From Nageia nagi (lineage: Eukaryota > Pinophyta), in NCBI GenBank assembly GCA_050084985.1, contig JBITNC010000001.1, positions 175,832,001-175,896,000 of the forward strand: a stretch of DNA of 64,000 nucleotides. Reading direction: 5' to 3'. The notes beneath the pieces were generated by a model. That model made no database searches and was not told the origin of the DNA. It saw nothing but the letters and a program-made list of their open reading frames with translations. Positions 1-9,754 of this stretch are shown piece by piece (the stretch's first letter is position 1; the number at the start of each line of letters is the position of its first letter). The position numbers were made by a program, and so were the translations under genes.

Positions 1-35
1 CTTAGATGAGAGCTAAATTTTAGGCAATGAAGCTT

Positions 36-1140
36 TGTAATGTCCTCAAATTTGTAAAACATCCACTTTCTCTCCTCTTGGAGTGTGACGTTCATGGCAA
101 AGGAGGAGAAACCAAAAATAAATTAATTTAGGAGTATTTTATTAATATTTTGCATTTATTTCTATAACCAAGGCTAAATACACCCTTAAGGCACTCACCC
201 TTAGATTTTATTTAATTAATCTGGCTTAATTATTTGTAATTAATGCAATATTAGTCTCTCATAATGGGATGTTGCATTTATGAGCTATTGATCTTGTAAT
301 TTGGCATCTCTAGGTAACCATTAGGGGACATTGGGCTTCCTGGGTCCCTAGATGATTTAATTTGTCATCCTAAGACATCAAAAGAGGGACATTGCACTTT
401 GGGTGATTCCAAGGTATGAGAGATCTTGTTATAAAAGGAGATGGGATGCATCATTTGGGGTATGCTAGAAGATCATCAAATTTTATCTCTTTTTGAGGGT
501 TAGCAGCTAGTGGAGTTGCAGCTTTCTAGGTACCTTAGTGGGAGAGCTTGAGCTAGTGTGGAGGAGTTCTTACCTAAGCTAGGATAGTAGCTTGAGCCAG
601 TGAGATGGAGTTGCTAAAGTAGCTCAAGCCAGTGAGGTGGAGTTACTAGAATAGTTTGAGCCAGTGTGGTGGAACTATTCCATCCCTGATCTAGATCTAG
701 CTAGTGGGGTAGATCCAGATCTAGCCAGTGTGACCATATTACAAATCTAGATCTAACCTACCAAATCAGTGTGAGGAGGCACATCCTAGATCTAGACCAG
801 TTGAATCAGTGTGAGGAGGCTCATACAGCATTGGGGAGAAGAGATTGAAGAACTTACAGGGCCAGATCATCCAAATTTACTTTATGAGGGCAAACATCCC
901 CCTTCTTGAGCATTTGGGTATTTTTCCTTGAGTATTGTACTTTTCCATTTGGGATGTCCCAGCTCTTGAAGAATATAATTCATTTTTGGCTCTATTTCTT
1001 ATTCAATTTGCAGATCTGATTTGAATTGAGCTAGATAGAAAAATATAAAAATATATATAAATTCCTAAGTAGTGATATTTCAACTTTGGAATATTACACT
1101 TTAACAAAAATCATATTTTGTGAGTTTTGGGGATATTACA
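36..1140 (+). repeat. 5' LTR of the gypsy gag-protease element
   Basis: Starts TGTAATGTCC and ends GGATATTACA, so it has the canonical TG...CA ends. It is highly similar to 3594-4698 and to the solo copy at 13850-14954, each 1105 bp. A TATA-like motif (TATAAAAGG, about 432-440) would lie at the U3/R boundary. Positions 540-840 hold short degenerate internal repeats built on AGCCAGTG and GTGGAG. Compared with the solo copy, several CpG sites have become TpG or CpA (for example GACGTTGCA in the solo copy is GATGTTGCA here). Confidence 0.88.
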
Positions 1141-1141
1141 G

Positions 1142-1154
1142 TGGTATCAGAGCC
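1142..1154 (+). promoter_or_regulatory. Primer binding site, initiator tRNA-Met type
   Basis: TGGTATCAGAGCC begins one base after the end of the 5' LTR. It is the usual plant retrotransposon site complementary to the 3' end of initiator methionine tRNA, where minus-strand DNA synthesis starts. Confidence 0.9.
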
Positions 1155-1181
1155 TATGTTCTTGATAGCCTATATTAGCTC

Positions 1182-2290
1182 ATGCCGCCTAAGATTCATA
1201 ATTACTACTTGAGAGGAAGAAGTGATCCTAATTACCAGCCAAGCTTGGAGGAGAGAGATGTAACAGATCTGGAGGGATCTGAAGAGTGGGAGGAAGCCAG
1301 ACAAGGGAACATGGTTGATTCCAACATAGCCATCCTAGACACATTAAGGAAGATGATGAAGCAATTACAGATACTCATGTCCCAAAGAGGGAACTAGACT
1401 CCACCACCTAGCTGGGAGAATAGAAATAGCCAAGGAGAGAGCTCATCTAGGGCTAGATCTCATTATTGGAAGTTTGCACCTATTCCACCTAAGCCTCTTT
1501 TCAGAAAAGAGGAAGATCTGAAGGAGATCTATCGAAGACATCAGGAGAGGCTTGACCAATTGTTTGATGAGTACATGGCCAAACTAGTAGAGTATATAAA
1601 CATCATATCTTTCCAAGAATTTCATGGATAATTGGAGGGAGGACAAGGAGGATGCCCACCTATCTTTAAGGAGCCATTGTAGAAGATCCAATTGGAGAAA
1701 TTTGGTGGAGGTGCAAGGATCTCGGTAAGAGGATGGATTCACTAACTCCAAATGTACCTATCTTTTAATTCCATGGTAGAAGATGAGGCCATACATTTTA
1801 CCACACTTTCCCTGAAGGGATGAGCCTATGAGTGGTGGCACCATGGATTGAAAATGTTGGGGCAGACCAGATCTCAACTTTTGATGAATTTTTCCAAAGG
1901 TTGTTGGAACATTTTGAAAAGAAGACTGAAGAAAGTTACTTCCATGAGCTCACCAAGATCTAACAGAAAGGTACAGTTGAAGAATATGTAGATGAGTTTA
2001 TGAATGTTTCTATTATGGTTTCAGATCTATTAAAAGCTAGAAGGATGGCTATGTTCATGGAGGGTTTGAATGAAAATATCAGAGCATCTATTAAAGCATT
2101 TGAACCAAATAATCTTGATGAGGTAATCAGAAGGGTTATAGCACTTGAATCAACTAGTCTGATCCAAGGTAAGAGCAATCAAGGAAGGACATAGCCACCC
2201 CAGCAACAAATTGTGCCAGCAAGTAAAATGAATGGGAGCCAAGGAACGCTCATGTCTCCACCAAGGAGAAATGCATGGCCATTGGAGTAG
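1182..2290 (+). pseudogene. Decayed Ty3/gypsy gag
   Basis: The reading frame begins at ATG 1182 (MPPKIHNYYLRG), 28 bases past the primer site, and is open for 71 codons. It continues through several stops and frame changes. Between about 1670 and 1850 translated pieces show the retrotransposon gag core: a KFGGGA-like segment, then WWHHG, the tryptophan pair typical of this domain. The C-terminal helical part is open at 2000-2194 (residues such as FMEGLNENIRASI and LDEVIRRVIALE). Most stops are TAG or TGA where Gln, Trp or Arg is expected, as from C-to-T decay. The product would have been the capsid protein of a cytoplasmic virus-like particle; it cannot be made now. Confidence 0.8.
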
Positions 2291-2323
2291 ACATAAAGGA
2301 ATCATGAGATCTCACATTCTAAA

Positions 2324-2930
2324 ATGAGAAGAAGGAAAATGTGCTTTGTCTATAGAGGATCATGGGATCCAGGCCATCGCTGCAATGGGAAGGTGCAGCT
2401 CAGTCATGTAGAGGTAGTGGATATGGAGGAACCTAAATTATATCTATGGAGAATTTTAGAATTTATGGAAGAGTTTTCCACTCATGGCACCTTGGCCACC
2501 ATTAGTGGACCACCCCATTGCCCCACATTGCATATTCAGGGAAGAGCTCTAGGAGAAGAAGTGACTATTCTTATTGATGGAGGGGCATCTCACAACTTCA
2601 TTAATGCTTTGTTTGTTGCTGAGAAAGGAGTAAGGATGGACATTTTTGAAGGATTCAATGTGGCTAATGCTAATGGCTAGATCTCATTTTATAATAAGGT
2701 GATTAGACAACTTCCAGTTGAGACCAACAATTACTCCATGAGAAGTGATTTCTATGTATATCCCATGGGAGGAACCTTGCACATGGTCTTTGGAATTCAA
2801 TGGCTAAAAACTTTGGGGTAGATTAGGACAAATTATGACACCTTGGAAATGAAGTTCTTGGCAAATAGAAAGGAGGTCATCATGACAGGATTGTAGGGTA
2901 GCAATAGGGCCACTTCATAAGCCCATCGAT
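2324..2930 (+). pseudogene. Decayed zinc knuckle and retropepsin-like protease
   Basis: Open at 2324-2680. It starts with a nucleocapsid zinc knuckle, CFVYRGSWDPGHRC, of the gypsy form CX2CX(5-6)GHXC in which the second cysteine is now tyrosine. About 65 residues later comes the aspartic protease core LIDGGASHNFI; family members usually have LIDSGASHNFI, so the catalytic Asp is kept but the next residue is Gly. After a TAG at about 2678 the frame continues through the flap and C-terminal part (VFGIQWLKTLG at about 2790-2820), typical of RVP_2-type proteases. The protease would have cut the Gag-Pro polyprotein. It is inactive because of stop codons. Confidence 0.8.
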
Positions 2931-3593
2931 TGGAAGTAATAGAAGATCCAAAGTAGCAACATCAAATCATTCCTCACATCCCAAATAGAACTACCATGCA
3001 AGACGTCACCCAGTCCCAAGGTAACATGCCCACATTTGCTCAGCCACTAACGAATTAGTTAAGAGTGTTCTTTTTTTGGATAATAAGTTGGAGGTTGATT
3101 GAAGATTGGAAACAAGTGATAATACTTGCTGGTCAGATTTACTTCTCTTTAGCATATATATCCCTATTACAAGTATATTGCTACAAAAAAATTTGGGACA
3201 AATTGTCCATCATCTTACTTAAAATGAGAAATAGAGGGATTAGAGATTTGGTATTACTTCATCATATTTTTCCTTGTGAACCACTCAGCCACTTAGACCA
3301 TTGGGATGTTGGGATGAATGTATTCATGCTTGCTAAAATTACAAATTCTCCCTCCCATCATGTGATGTAGTCCTAGATAGAAGATAACCCACTAGCACTC
3401 CTTGATTTCATTCAGGACTTGGACGTTGGGTTGTGGAGCTATGAAGGTAGATATTTTGGCCATCACTTGCAGCAGAAAATCGAAACTCTTTCTCCTTATT
3501 CTTTCATCCGCATTATAGCTTTTTAGGATGGGAAAGAGAGGGGCCAATTTATCTTGAGTTGCTTGGGGATAAGCAATTTAGGAAGGGGAGACT
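2931..3593 (+). other. 3' internal region of the gypsy element, with polypurine tract
   Basis: This stretch sits where pol would begin in an autonomous element. One 101-codon frame is open at 3065-3370 (residues such as LVLLHHIFPCEPLSHLDHWD), but I see no reverse transcriptase, RNase H or integrase motif in any frame. The last bases, about 3578-3593, read TTAGGAAGGGGAGACT and serve as the polypurine tract priming plus-strand DNA synthesis directly before the 3' LTR. Confidence 0.6.
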
Positions 3594-4698
3594 TGTAATG
3601 TCCCCAAATTTGTAAAACATCCACTTTCTCTCCTCTTGGAGTGTGACATTCGTGGCAAAGGAGGAGAAACCAAAAATAGATTAATTTAGGAGTATTTTAT
3701 TAATATTTTGCATTTATTTCTATAACCAAGGCTAAAGAGACCCTTAAGGCACTCACCTTTGGATTTTATTTAATTAATATGGCTTAATTATTTGTAATTA
3801 ATGCAATATTAGTCTCTCATAATGGGATATTACATTTATGAGCCATTGATCTTGTAATTTGGCATCTCTAGGCAACCATTGTGGAACATTGGGCTTCCTG
3901 GGTCCCTAGATGATTTAATTTTTCATCCTAAGACACCAGAAGAGGGACATTGCACTTTGGGTGATTCCAAGGTATGAGAGATCTTATTATAAAAGGGGAT
4001 GGGATGCATCATTTAGGGGATGCTAGAAGATCATCAGAGTTTATCTCTTTCCAAGGGTTAGCAACTAGTGGAGTTGCAACTTTCTAGCTAGCTTAGTGGG
4101 AGAGCTCAAGCCAGTGTGGAGGAGTTCTTACCTAAGCTAGGATAGTAGCTCGATCCAATAAGGTGGAGTTGCTAAAGTAGCTCAAGCTAGTGAGGTGGAG
4201 TTACTAGAATAGTTTGAGCCAATGTGGTGGAACTATTCTATCCCTGATCTAGATCCAACTAGTGGGGTAGATCCAGATCCAACCAGTGTGGCCATATTAT
4301 AAATCTAGATCTAACCTACCAAATTAGTGTGAGGAGGCACATCTTAGATCTAGACTAGTCGAATCAATGTGAGGAGGCTCGTACAGCATTGGGGAGAAGA
4401 GATTGAAGAACTTGTAGGGCTAGATCATCCAAATCTACTTTGTAAGGGAAAACATCCCCCTTCTTGAGCATTTTGGTATTTTTCCTTGAGTATTGTACTT
4501 GTCCATTTGGGATGTCCCAACTCTTGAAGAATAAAATTCATTTCTAGCTCTATTTCTTGTTCAATTTGTAGATCTGATTTGAATTGAGCTAGATAGAAAA
4601 ATATATAAATATATATAAATTCCTAAGTAGTGATATTTCAACTTTGGAATATTACACTTTAATAAAAATTGCATTTTGTGAGTTTTGGGGATATTACA
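3594..4698 (+). repeat. 3' LTR of the gypsy gag-protease element
   Basis: Same ends and length as the 5' LTR at 36-1140, from which it differs by scattered mostly C/T and G/A substitutions. It is followed immediately by the target duplication AGCTT (4699-4703), where the copia A gag frame resumes. Confidence 0.88.
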
Positions 4699-5640
4699 AG
4701 CTTTGGCAAATAATGAATGAAACCCTTGTACCTTCTATAGATGAGAAGGCACTAGAGGCTTAGAATACGAAGAATGAGTTGGCAACCTCCATGATCTTTC
4801 GTGCAATTTCAAATGATGTGCTCCTGATAATTTTCTCTTCAACCTTAGCAAACAAAGCTTGAAATAAGCTTAAGCAAATCTACCTTGGTTCAAATTTTTC
4901 AAGAAGGTTTACTATTTTTCAAAAGTTGTTTCAATCTCATCAAGGGGAAGATAAAAATTTACCATTTACTTGAACAAAATTATTAACCTAAGGACCCAAC
5001 TTATTGCTTTTGGGTGTAGTTAGATCAATGATGAGTTCATATTCTTCATCATTCTTCAAAGCTTTTTTTCAAATTTTGGTAACTTTGTGACAATTATGGA
5101 AACAAAGCTTAATGATGAAAAAAAAAATTTCTCCCTTGAGAACCTTTCTAAGCTCTTTTTGAAGCATGAGAAAACCTTTAACAAAAAGGTGTTAATTTCT
5201 TCTCCTAAGGATAATAACATTGTTCTTGGAGTAACCAAAACTCCTTTCAAGAAGAAGTTCAACCATCAAAAAAAATCTTATCCTTCTTCCTCTAAAAGGT
5301 TTAAGAAAAGAGGCAATGGTAACAATAGTAGTAGGAATAATGGTAATAAATGCAACAATAGAAACAATAATAATAGTAGCAGGAACAATAGCAATAATAA
5401 CCACTTAAAGTAAAGATATGGAAAAGGTAAAGCAAATAATCCATATCTTAAGGAAAATTTTGATGGTAATTGTAACTATTATGGCATCCAAGGTCACAAA
5501 GAAGTTGATTGCTATAAAAAGAAAAAAGAGAAAAAAAAATAAAGGTAATGGAAATGTAAATAACTTCAAAGAAAAAAAGAATATTCAAGCTAATTTTGTT
5601 GCGATGCTTTACTCCATGTCTCACACTTTTTCATCTAATT
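4699..5640 (+). pseudogene. Decayed copia gag with zinc knuckle (element A)
   Basis: Resumes the gag begun at 1-35. From 4704 the translation reads LWQIMNETLVPSID and ELATSMIFRAISNDVL, the start of a copia-type gag (UBN2-like). A stretch around 5310-5400 encodes an Asn/Ser-rich, low-complexity linker from AAC/AAT triplets. At about 5470-5520 a nucleocapsid zinc knuckle reads CNYYGIQGHKEVDC; the CX2CX4HX4C spacing is kept but the second Cys is Tyr. A Lys-rich tail follows. Stops such as TAG in place of CAG break the frame many times. It would have formed the particle shell and bound RNA. Confidence 0.78.
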
Positions 5641-6760
5641 AGATTATTGACTTGAGTTGCACTAATCACCTATGCTTTGAAAAAGATAAGTTTGAGAACT
5701 TTCACAAGTATAGAAACGATGTGGTTATGATAGGTGATAACTCTACTCTTGAAGTCTAAGGAATTAGGAGTGTGTTGATTCACACGAAGATTATTGACTC
5801 CATGTTTCTAAGCTTAGGATAACCTTCTCTCTATGATCCAAGTTACTAGAAAAGTGTACTTTTTTAAATTTGACTCTCAATCTTAGAGCATTAAGAAAGG
5901 ACATGCAATGTTGGTTAAAGGATCAGTGAAAGATGATATCTACATTATGTATCAAGTTTCATCAAAGATGTGTCTTACTACAAGTGTGTGTTCTAGAAAA
6001 AATCTTTGGCACCAATGTTTAGGACACCTTAAACATAAGAGTATTCAAGTCATGAAATGCTAAAAACTTATGGAAGGTTTGCCTTCAATTTCTCCTTTGA
6101 TTGGTCTATGCGAGAAGTACATTCTTAGCAAGATGCATAGATAAAAGTTTGAAAATGATAAGGCAACAAGAGCATCTCAACCTCTTCAAATTGTGAATTT
6201 AGATTTGATAGGTCTATTTTAGACTAAGTCACTTGGAGGAGCATCTTACGTCTTGACCTTCATTGATGACTTTAGTAGGATGACCTTTGGGTATCTACTT
6301 GAGCACAAGGATCAAACTTTTATGAGTTTTAAGTTTTTTAAGGCCTTTATTGAGAATCAAAATTAGCTTAAAATCAATATGTTGAGATCAGATAATGGGA
6401 AATAATATAACAATGAGTTCAATGACTATTGTGCTAAGTATAGAATCAAGAGGTAGTTTACAATTTTTTACACTCCTTAGTAGAATGGTGTTGCTAAAAG
6501 GAAACATAGAATAATTATGAAGATGGCTAGATGCATGTTGGGTAATATTCCTAAATTTTTGTAGGGTAAACCTATGAGCACTGCTATTTACACCTTGAAT
6601 AGGTGTCCCACAAAAGTTATTCAAGGTAAAACTCCTTTTGAGGTATGATCAAGAAGAAAACCTAACATTTCTCACCTTAAGGTATTTGGTTGTAAAGCAT
6701 TCTCTTAAATTATTTTTGAGAAAAAGAAAAAGTTAGATAAAAGAGCTAAAAAATGAATTT
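5641..6760 (+). pseudogene. Decayed copia protease and integrase (element A)
   Basis: The protease begins IIDLSCTNHLCFEKDKF (about 5643), matching the copia pattern W-I-I-D-S-G-A-T-N-H with the Ser-Gly of the active site changed. Around 6006-6120 is the integrase zinc-binding part (LWHQCLGHLKHKSI, then CEKY). The integrase core follows: ASYVLTFIDDFSRMTFGYL (about 6241), with the first catalytic Asp, then LRSDNGK (second Asp) and the family signature TP**NGV, where two TAG codons replace the Gln pair at about 6478-6483. Then come KRKHRIIMKMARCML and NISHLKVFGCKAFS. The arrangement is normal for Ty1/copia, where integrase precedes reverse transcriptase. At least ten stops make it non-coding. 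Confidence 0.85.
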
Positions 6761-7039
6761 TTATGGGTTATAACTATTAGCATAGAGGATACAAGATCTA
6801 CTCTCCATCTTATAAAGTCATGTTTGTTTCAAGAGATGTAAAGTTTAACGAACTTGTTGAAGAATCTACTTCTAATGAGGATGTTGATGATCTAGAGGAC
6901 TCTTCAATTAGATCTAGCTAGTTAGATATTAATCTAGACAATTCATCTCAAGAACTAAATTCTTCAACACAAAGGATAACAAGGAGCATGACCTTGAATA
7001 AATATTTATTTACCAAGATTGACAACAAGCATGAGTCCT

Positions 7040-7985
7040 CAAGCTTCAAAAAAGCTTCTAAGCATGAGTGTTAGATGAAAGCCATAAAAGTGGAGTATGA
7101 GGTGCTTATGAAAAATGAAACTTAGGATTTAGTTCCTTATCTCAATGATAAGAATGTGATTGGCAATAAGTGAATCTTTAAGGTAAAGTTTAATTTTATT
7201 GGAAATACTGAGAAATACAAGGCAAGGTTAGTAGCCAAAGGGTTTGCTTAGAAATACAATGTAGATTATGAAAAAACTTTTGGTCCTATGATAAAGATGC
7301 CTATTATCAAAATTATCTTTACTCTTTCTATAGCTCAAGGATGGAAAATTTTTTAACTTGATGTTAAAAGTGCTTTTATCAATGGTGACTTAGATGTGGA
7401 AATCTTCATGAATCAACAAGAAGAGTTTATTATAAAAGGTAAAGAATCATTTGTGTGCAAGTTAAAGAAGTCATTGTATGGATTTAAGCAAGCATCTAGA
7501 GCCTAGTACAAGAAGATTTTTGGGTACTTTACAAACATTGGTTTCTCTAAGTGGTTTTTAGACTCTAATTTATATGTGCTCACTCAAAGAAAAGATGTGG
7601 TCTTGATTCTCCTTTATGTGGATGATCTTTTGATTACTGAGAATAATGATGAAATCATTTAAGAGTACATATCCAAACTTAAGGCAACATTTGAAATGAT
7701 TGATCTTGGTCTTTTGCACTACTATCTTATAATGTAAATGTATCAATATAAGAATTATACTTATATGAATCAATCTAAGTATATATTAGATATCTTGTAC
7801 AAGTTTGGAATAGAAGAGTGTAGATATGCAACATTCTCAGTTCCTCTTGGAATCACTATTTCTTTGAGCTCCAACTCTCAATTACCTAATGCTAAAACTT
7901 GCAAGCAATTAATTGGTAATCTTTTGTATTTAACTATTCTAGGTCAGATATTACCTTTGTAGTGAATCTGATGGCACAATTCATG
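7040..7985 (+). pseudogene. Decayed copia reverse transcriptase (element A)
   Basis: Translation of the plus strand gives the copia reverse transcriptase in order: KYKARLVAKGFA (about 7216), LDVKSAFINGDLDVEI (about 7357), CKLKKSLYGFKQASRA (about 7459) and the catalytic box LLYVDDLLIT (about 7610), in which the two Asp are intact. LKATFEMIDLGLLHYYL then matches the conserved thumb segment. In the SRAWY motif the Trp codon is TAG, and several Gln codons are TAG or TAA. The enzyme would have copied the element's RNA to DNA in the particle. The variable linker between integrase and this domain (about 6850-7040) keeps the usual LNSSTQRITRS-like acidic and Ser-rich character. Confidence 0.87.
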
Positions 7986-8560
7986 TAGAAACCATATATT
8001 GAGCACCTTAATACTGTTACAAAAATCTTGATGTATGTTGTAGGTATGAAGGATCATGCTCTAAAATATTCTAAAAATCTTGATGGGAAAGATAGAGATG
8101 ATAGGAAATCAACCTCTACATATGTGTTTAGCATTGGTTTAGATGCTATTTCTTAGGCTTTCAAGAAGTAAACTACTATTTCTCTTTCTACCATAGAAGC
8201 TAAATATTGTGCCATGTCTATTGCAGATGAGAAAGCTATTTGGCTAAGGTATATTTTGAAAGAAATTGTGTATGAGCAAGGTGGCTCATCTTTGATTTTT
8301 TCAAACAATCAATTGATGATCTCTTTGGTTAAGAATCTTGTGTTCCATCAGAAAATAAAACATGTGGAAATATAGGCACATTTTATCAGGGAAAAGGTCA
8401 TTGATGGAATCATACAACTAGAGTATTGTCTATCCACCTTAAACTCTATTAATTTATTCATCAAGTCCCTCCTAGAAGCTCAATTCTTTAAGCTTAGAGA
8501 TGCTATCAGATTGGTGAAGTTTTCCTCAAAGGGAGTGAAGTTTGAATTCTTGTATTGAAT
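7986..8560 (+). pseudogene. Decayed copia RNase H and pol C-terminus (element A)
   Basis: The RNase H domain is readable from DRKSTSTYVFSIGLDAIS (about 8095) through ISLSTIEAKYCAM (about 8180) to KAIWLRYILKEI and HVEI*AHFIREKV, all in the order seen in copia pol. Gln and Trp positions are replaced by TAG. The C-terminal tail RLVKFSSKGVKFEFLY ends near 8558. A related tail is recognisable at about 44965-45010 in element B, showing the two elements share ancestry at the 3' end. Confidence 0.83.
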
Positions 8561-9254
8561 TCATATTCGTGAAGAAAACTTTACCTTTAGAAGGATTTTA
8601 TGTTGTATAGTGTTGATTTTATTGTACACCTTTGTGGTAAGTTCACTCTACGTGAGGAACTTATTGTACAAATTTTTTAAAGTAAAAAGATTGGCCAATC
8701 TAGCACTATTTAGTTATCCATGTGTGAGGAACTCTTATATGTCTTTTGGCACTATTCAGTTATTCATATGTGAAGAACTCATATGTGCATGCTCTATTTT
8801 TTAATGATAATCAACACATGTTTTTTTTATATACAATAGGTGACTATGAGTTTTGGCTTAGCATGTTCATGATAACTTAGTGTGCACCATTGATCAATTC
8901 ATGATGGTATGTTTGTGATTCATCTATCCTTGTTGATATAAATATGTTACATCTAAATAATCTTGTTATTTGAGCTACTTATGACCTGTAGATTGCAAGT
9001 TACTTACTTTGGGTATGTAAGCTCTTTGAGACTCTTCATGAATTCCAGCTGGATGACTACTTCATGTACATTAAAACTGGTTTTAGTTAATGATTGTATT
9101 TGGAAAAGTAGTGAGTCTCAAACTAGATCTTTCTTACTTCACAAATATGTAAAAAAATTTCATCTCTAGTTGTATCTATTTGGAGAAGAACTCTCTTACT
9201 TTTTCTTCTTCTTCTCTCTTATTCACTTTATTCCAGTATTGCATTAAGGGGGAG
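8561..9254 (+). other. 3' untranslated region and polypurine tract of copia A
   Basis: Non-coding stretch with repeated GTGAGGAACTC-like motifs (about 8650-8790). It shares segments with the 3' regions of elements B (about 45050-45640) and C (about 60360-60597), notably the text around GATTGCAAGTTACTTAC at 8990. It ends with ATTAAGGGGGAG (9243-9254), the polypurine tract directly before the LTR. Confidence 0.7.
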
Positions 9255-9754
9255 TGTTGAAATGTATAATGTATTATTGTAAAGGTTTTGTAATAATATT
9301 CAATGTAAGTTCACTAATACTTAAGGGTATCATTTTATACCTTAATTATTTAAGTGAATATGATAATGTAACTTGTCCTACACTCCATGTCATGAGCATA
9401 CCCCTTAGGTAAAAGGATGTGCATGTCATGCTTTTGTACACTGGGTAAAAGGGTGATCCAAAGAGGGATTTTGGCCTATAAATAAGAGGCTTTCTCTTTG
9501 TGATCACATACCAATTTATAGAGTAAAGTTATGCTATAGGATAGTGCTTAGGAGAAAAATTTGAGAGTATTGTAAGAGTGCATATTGGTGAATGAAGTGA
9601 GATCTAGTTAGTGGATGTACTCCTAGTTGGAGAAAACACTTACATCTTGAGTTATCTTTGTGAGATTGCTTTGTGAGTTATTTAGATGTTATTTGTGAGT
9701 TTTCATGTGATCTTAGGATTTTAGAGTTATTTAGTTTATAGTTAAAGTCTCTCA
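9255..9754 (+). repeat. 3' LTR of copia A
   Basis: Starts TGTTGAAATG directly after the polypurine tract and ends near CTCTCA at 9754. The 3' end is set by comparison with the reversed solo LTR at 59858-60355 (498 bp), which matches over its length. A TATA-like box (CCTATAAATAAGAGG, about 9475-9489) would drive the element. At 9611-9650 it carries the hairpin-forming motif GTGGATGTACTCC...GTTGGAG that recurs in the LTRs of elements B and C. Confidence 0.8.

Larger units (their letters stand above)
36..4698 (+). mobile_element. Ty3/gypsy gag-protease element (non-autonomous), full length
   Basis: A complete LTR retrotransposon: two 1105-bp LTRs (36-1140 and 3594-4698), both beginning TGTAATGTCC and ending GGATATTACA, flanked by the identical 5-bp duplication AGCTT (31-35 and 4699-4703). 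The internal part is only 2453 bp. It has a primer binding site next to the 5' LTR, decayed gag, a zinc knuckle and a retropepsin-like protease, but no reverse transcriptase, RNase H or integrase. This matches the TR-GAG class of elements, which depend on an autonomous partner for copying. The lack of pol could be an old deletion or the family's normal structure; the equal LTRs and clean ends favour the latter. Confidence 0.88.
1..9754 (+). mobile_element. Copia element A, 3' portion, interrupted by a gypsy element
   Basis: This is a Ty1/copia LTR retrotransposon whose 5' LTR lies left of the window. Bases 1-35 are gag coding sequence that resumes at 4704; AGCTT (31-35) and its copy (4699-4703) flank the inserted gypsy element. 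Across the junction the frame reads through to LWQIMNE, a normal copia gag start region. After it come zinc knuckle, protease, integrase, reverse transcriptase and RNase H in copia order, a polypurine tract (9243-9254) and a 3' LTR (9255-9754). Many in-frame stops make it inactive; most are TAG or TAA where the family has glutamine or tryptophan. It is itself inserted in the LTR of element G, whose sequence resumes at 9755. Confidence 0.85.

Noticed and set aside
5056-5404. Minus-strand frames of about 70 codons
   Set aside because: They are antisense to the copia A gag linker, which is low-complexity, and carry no motif.
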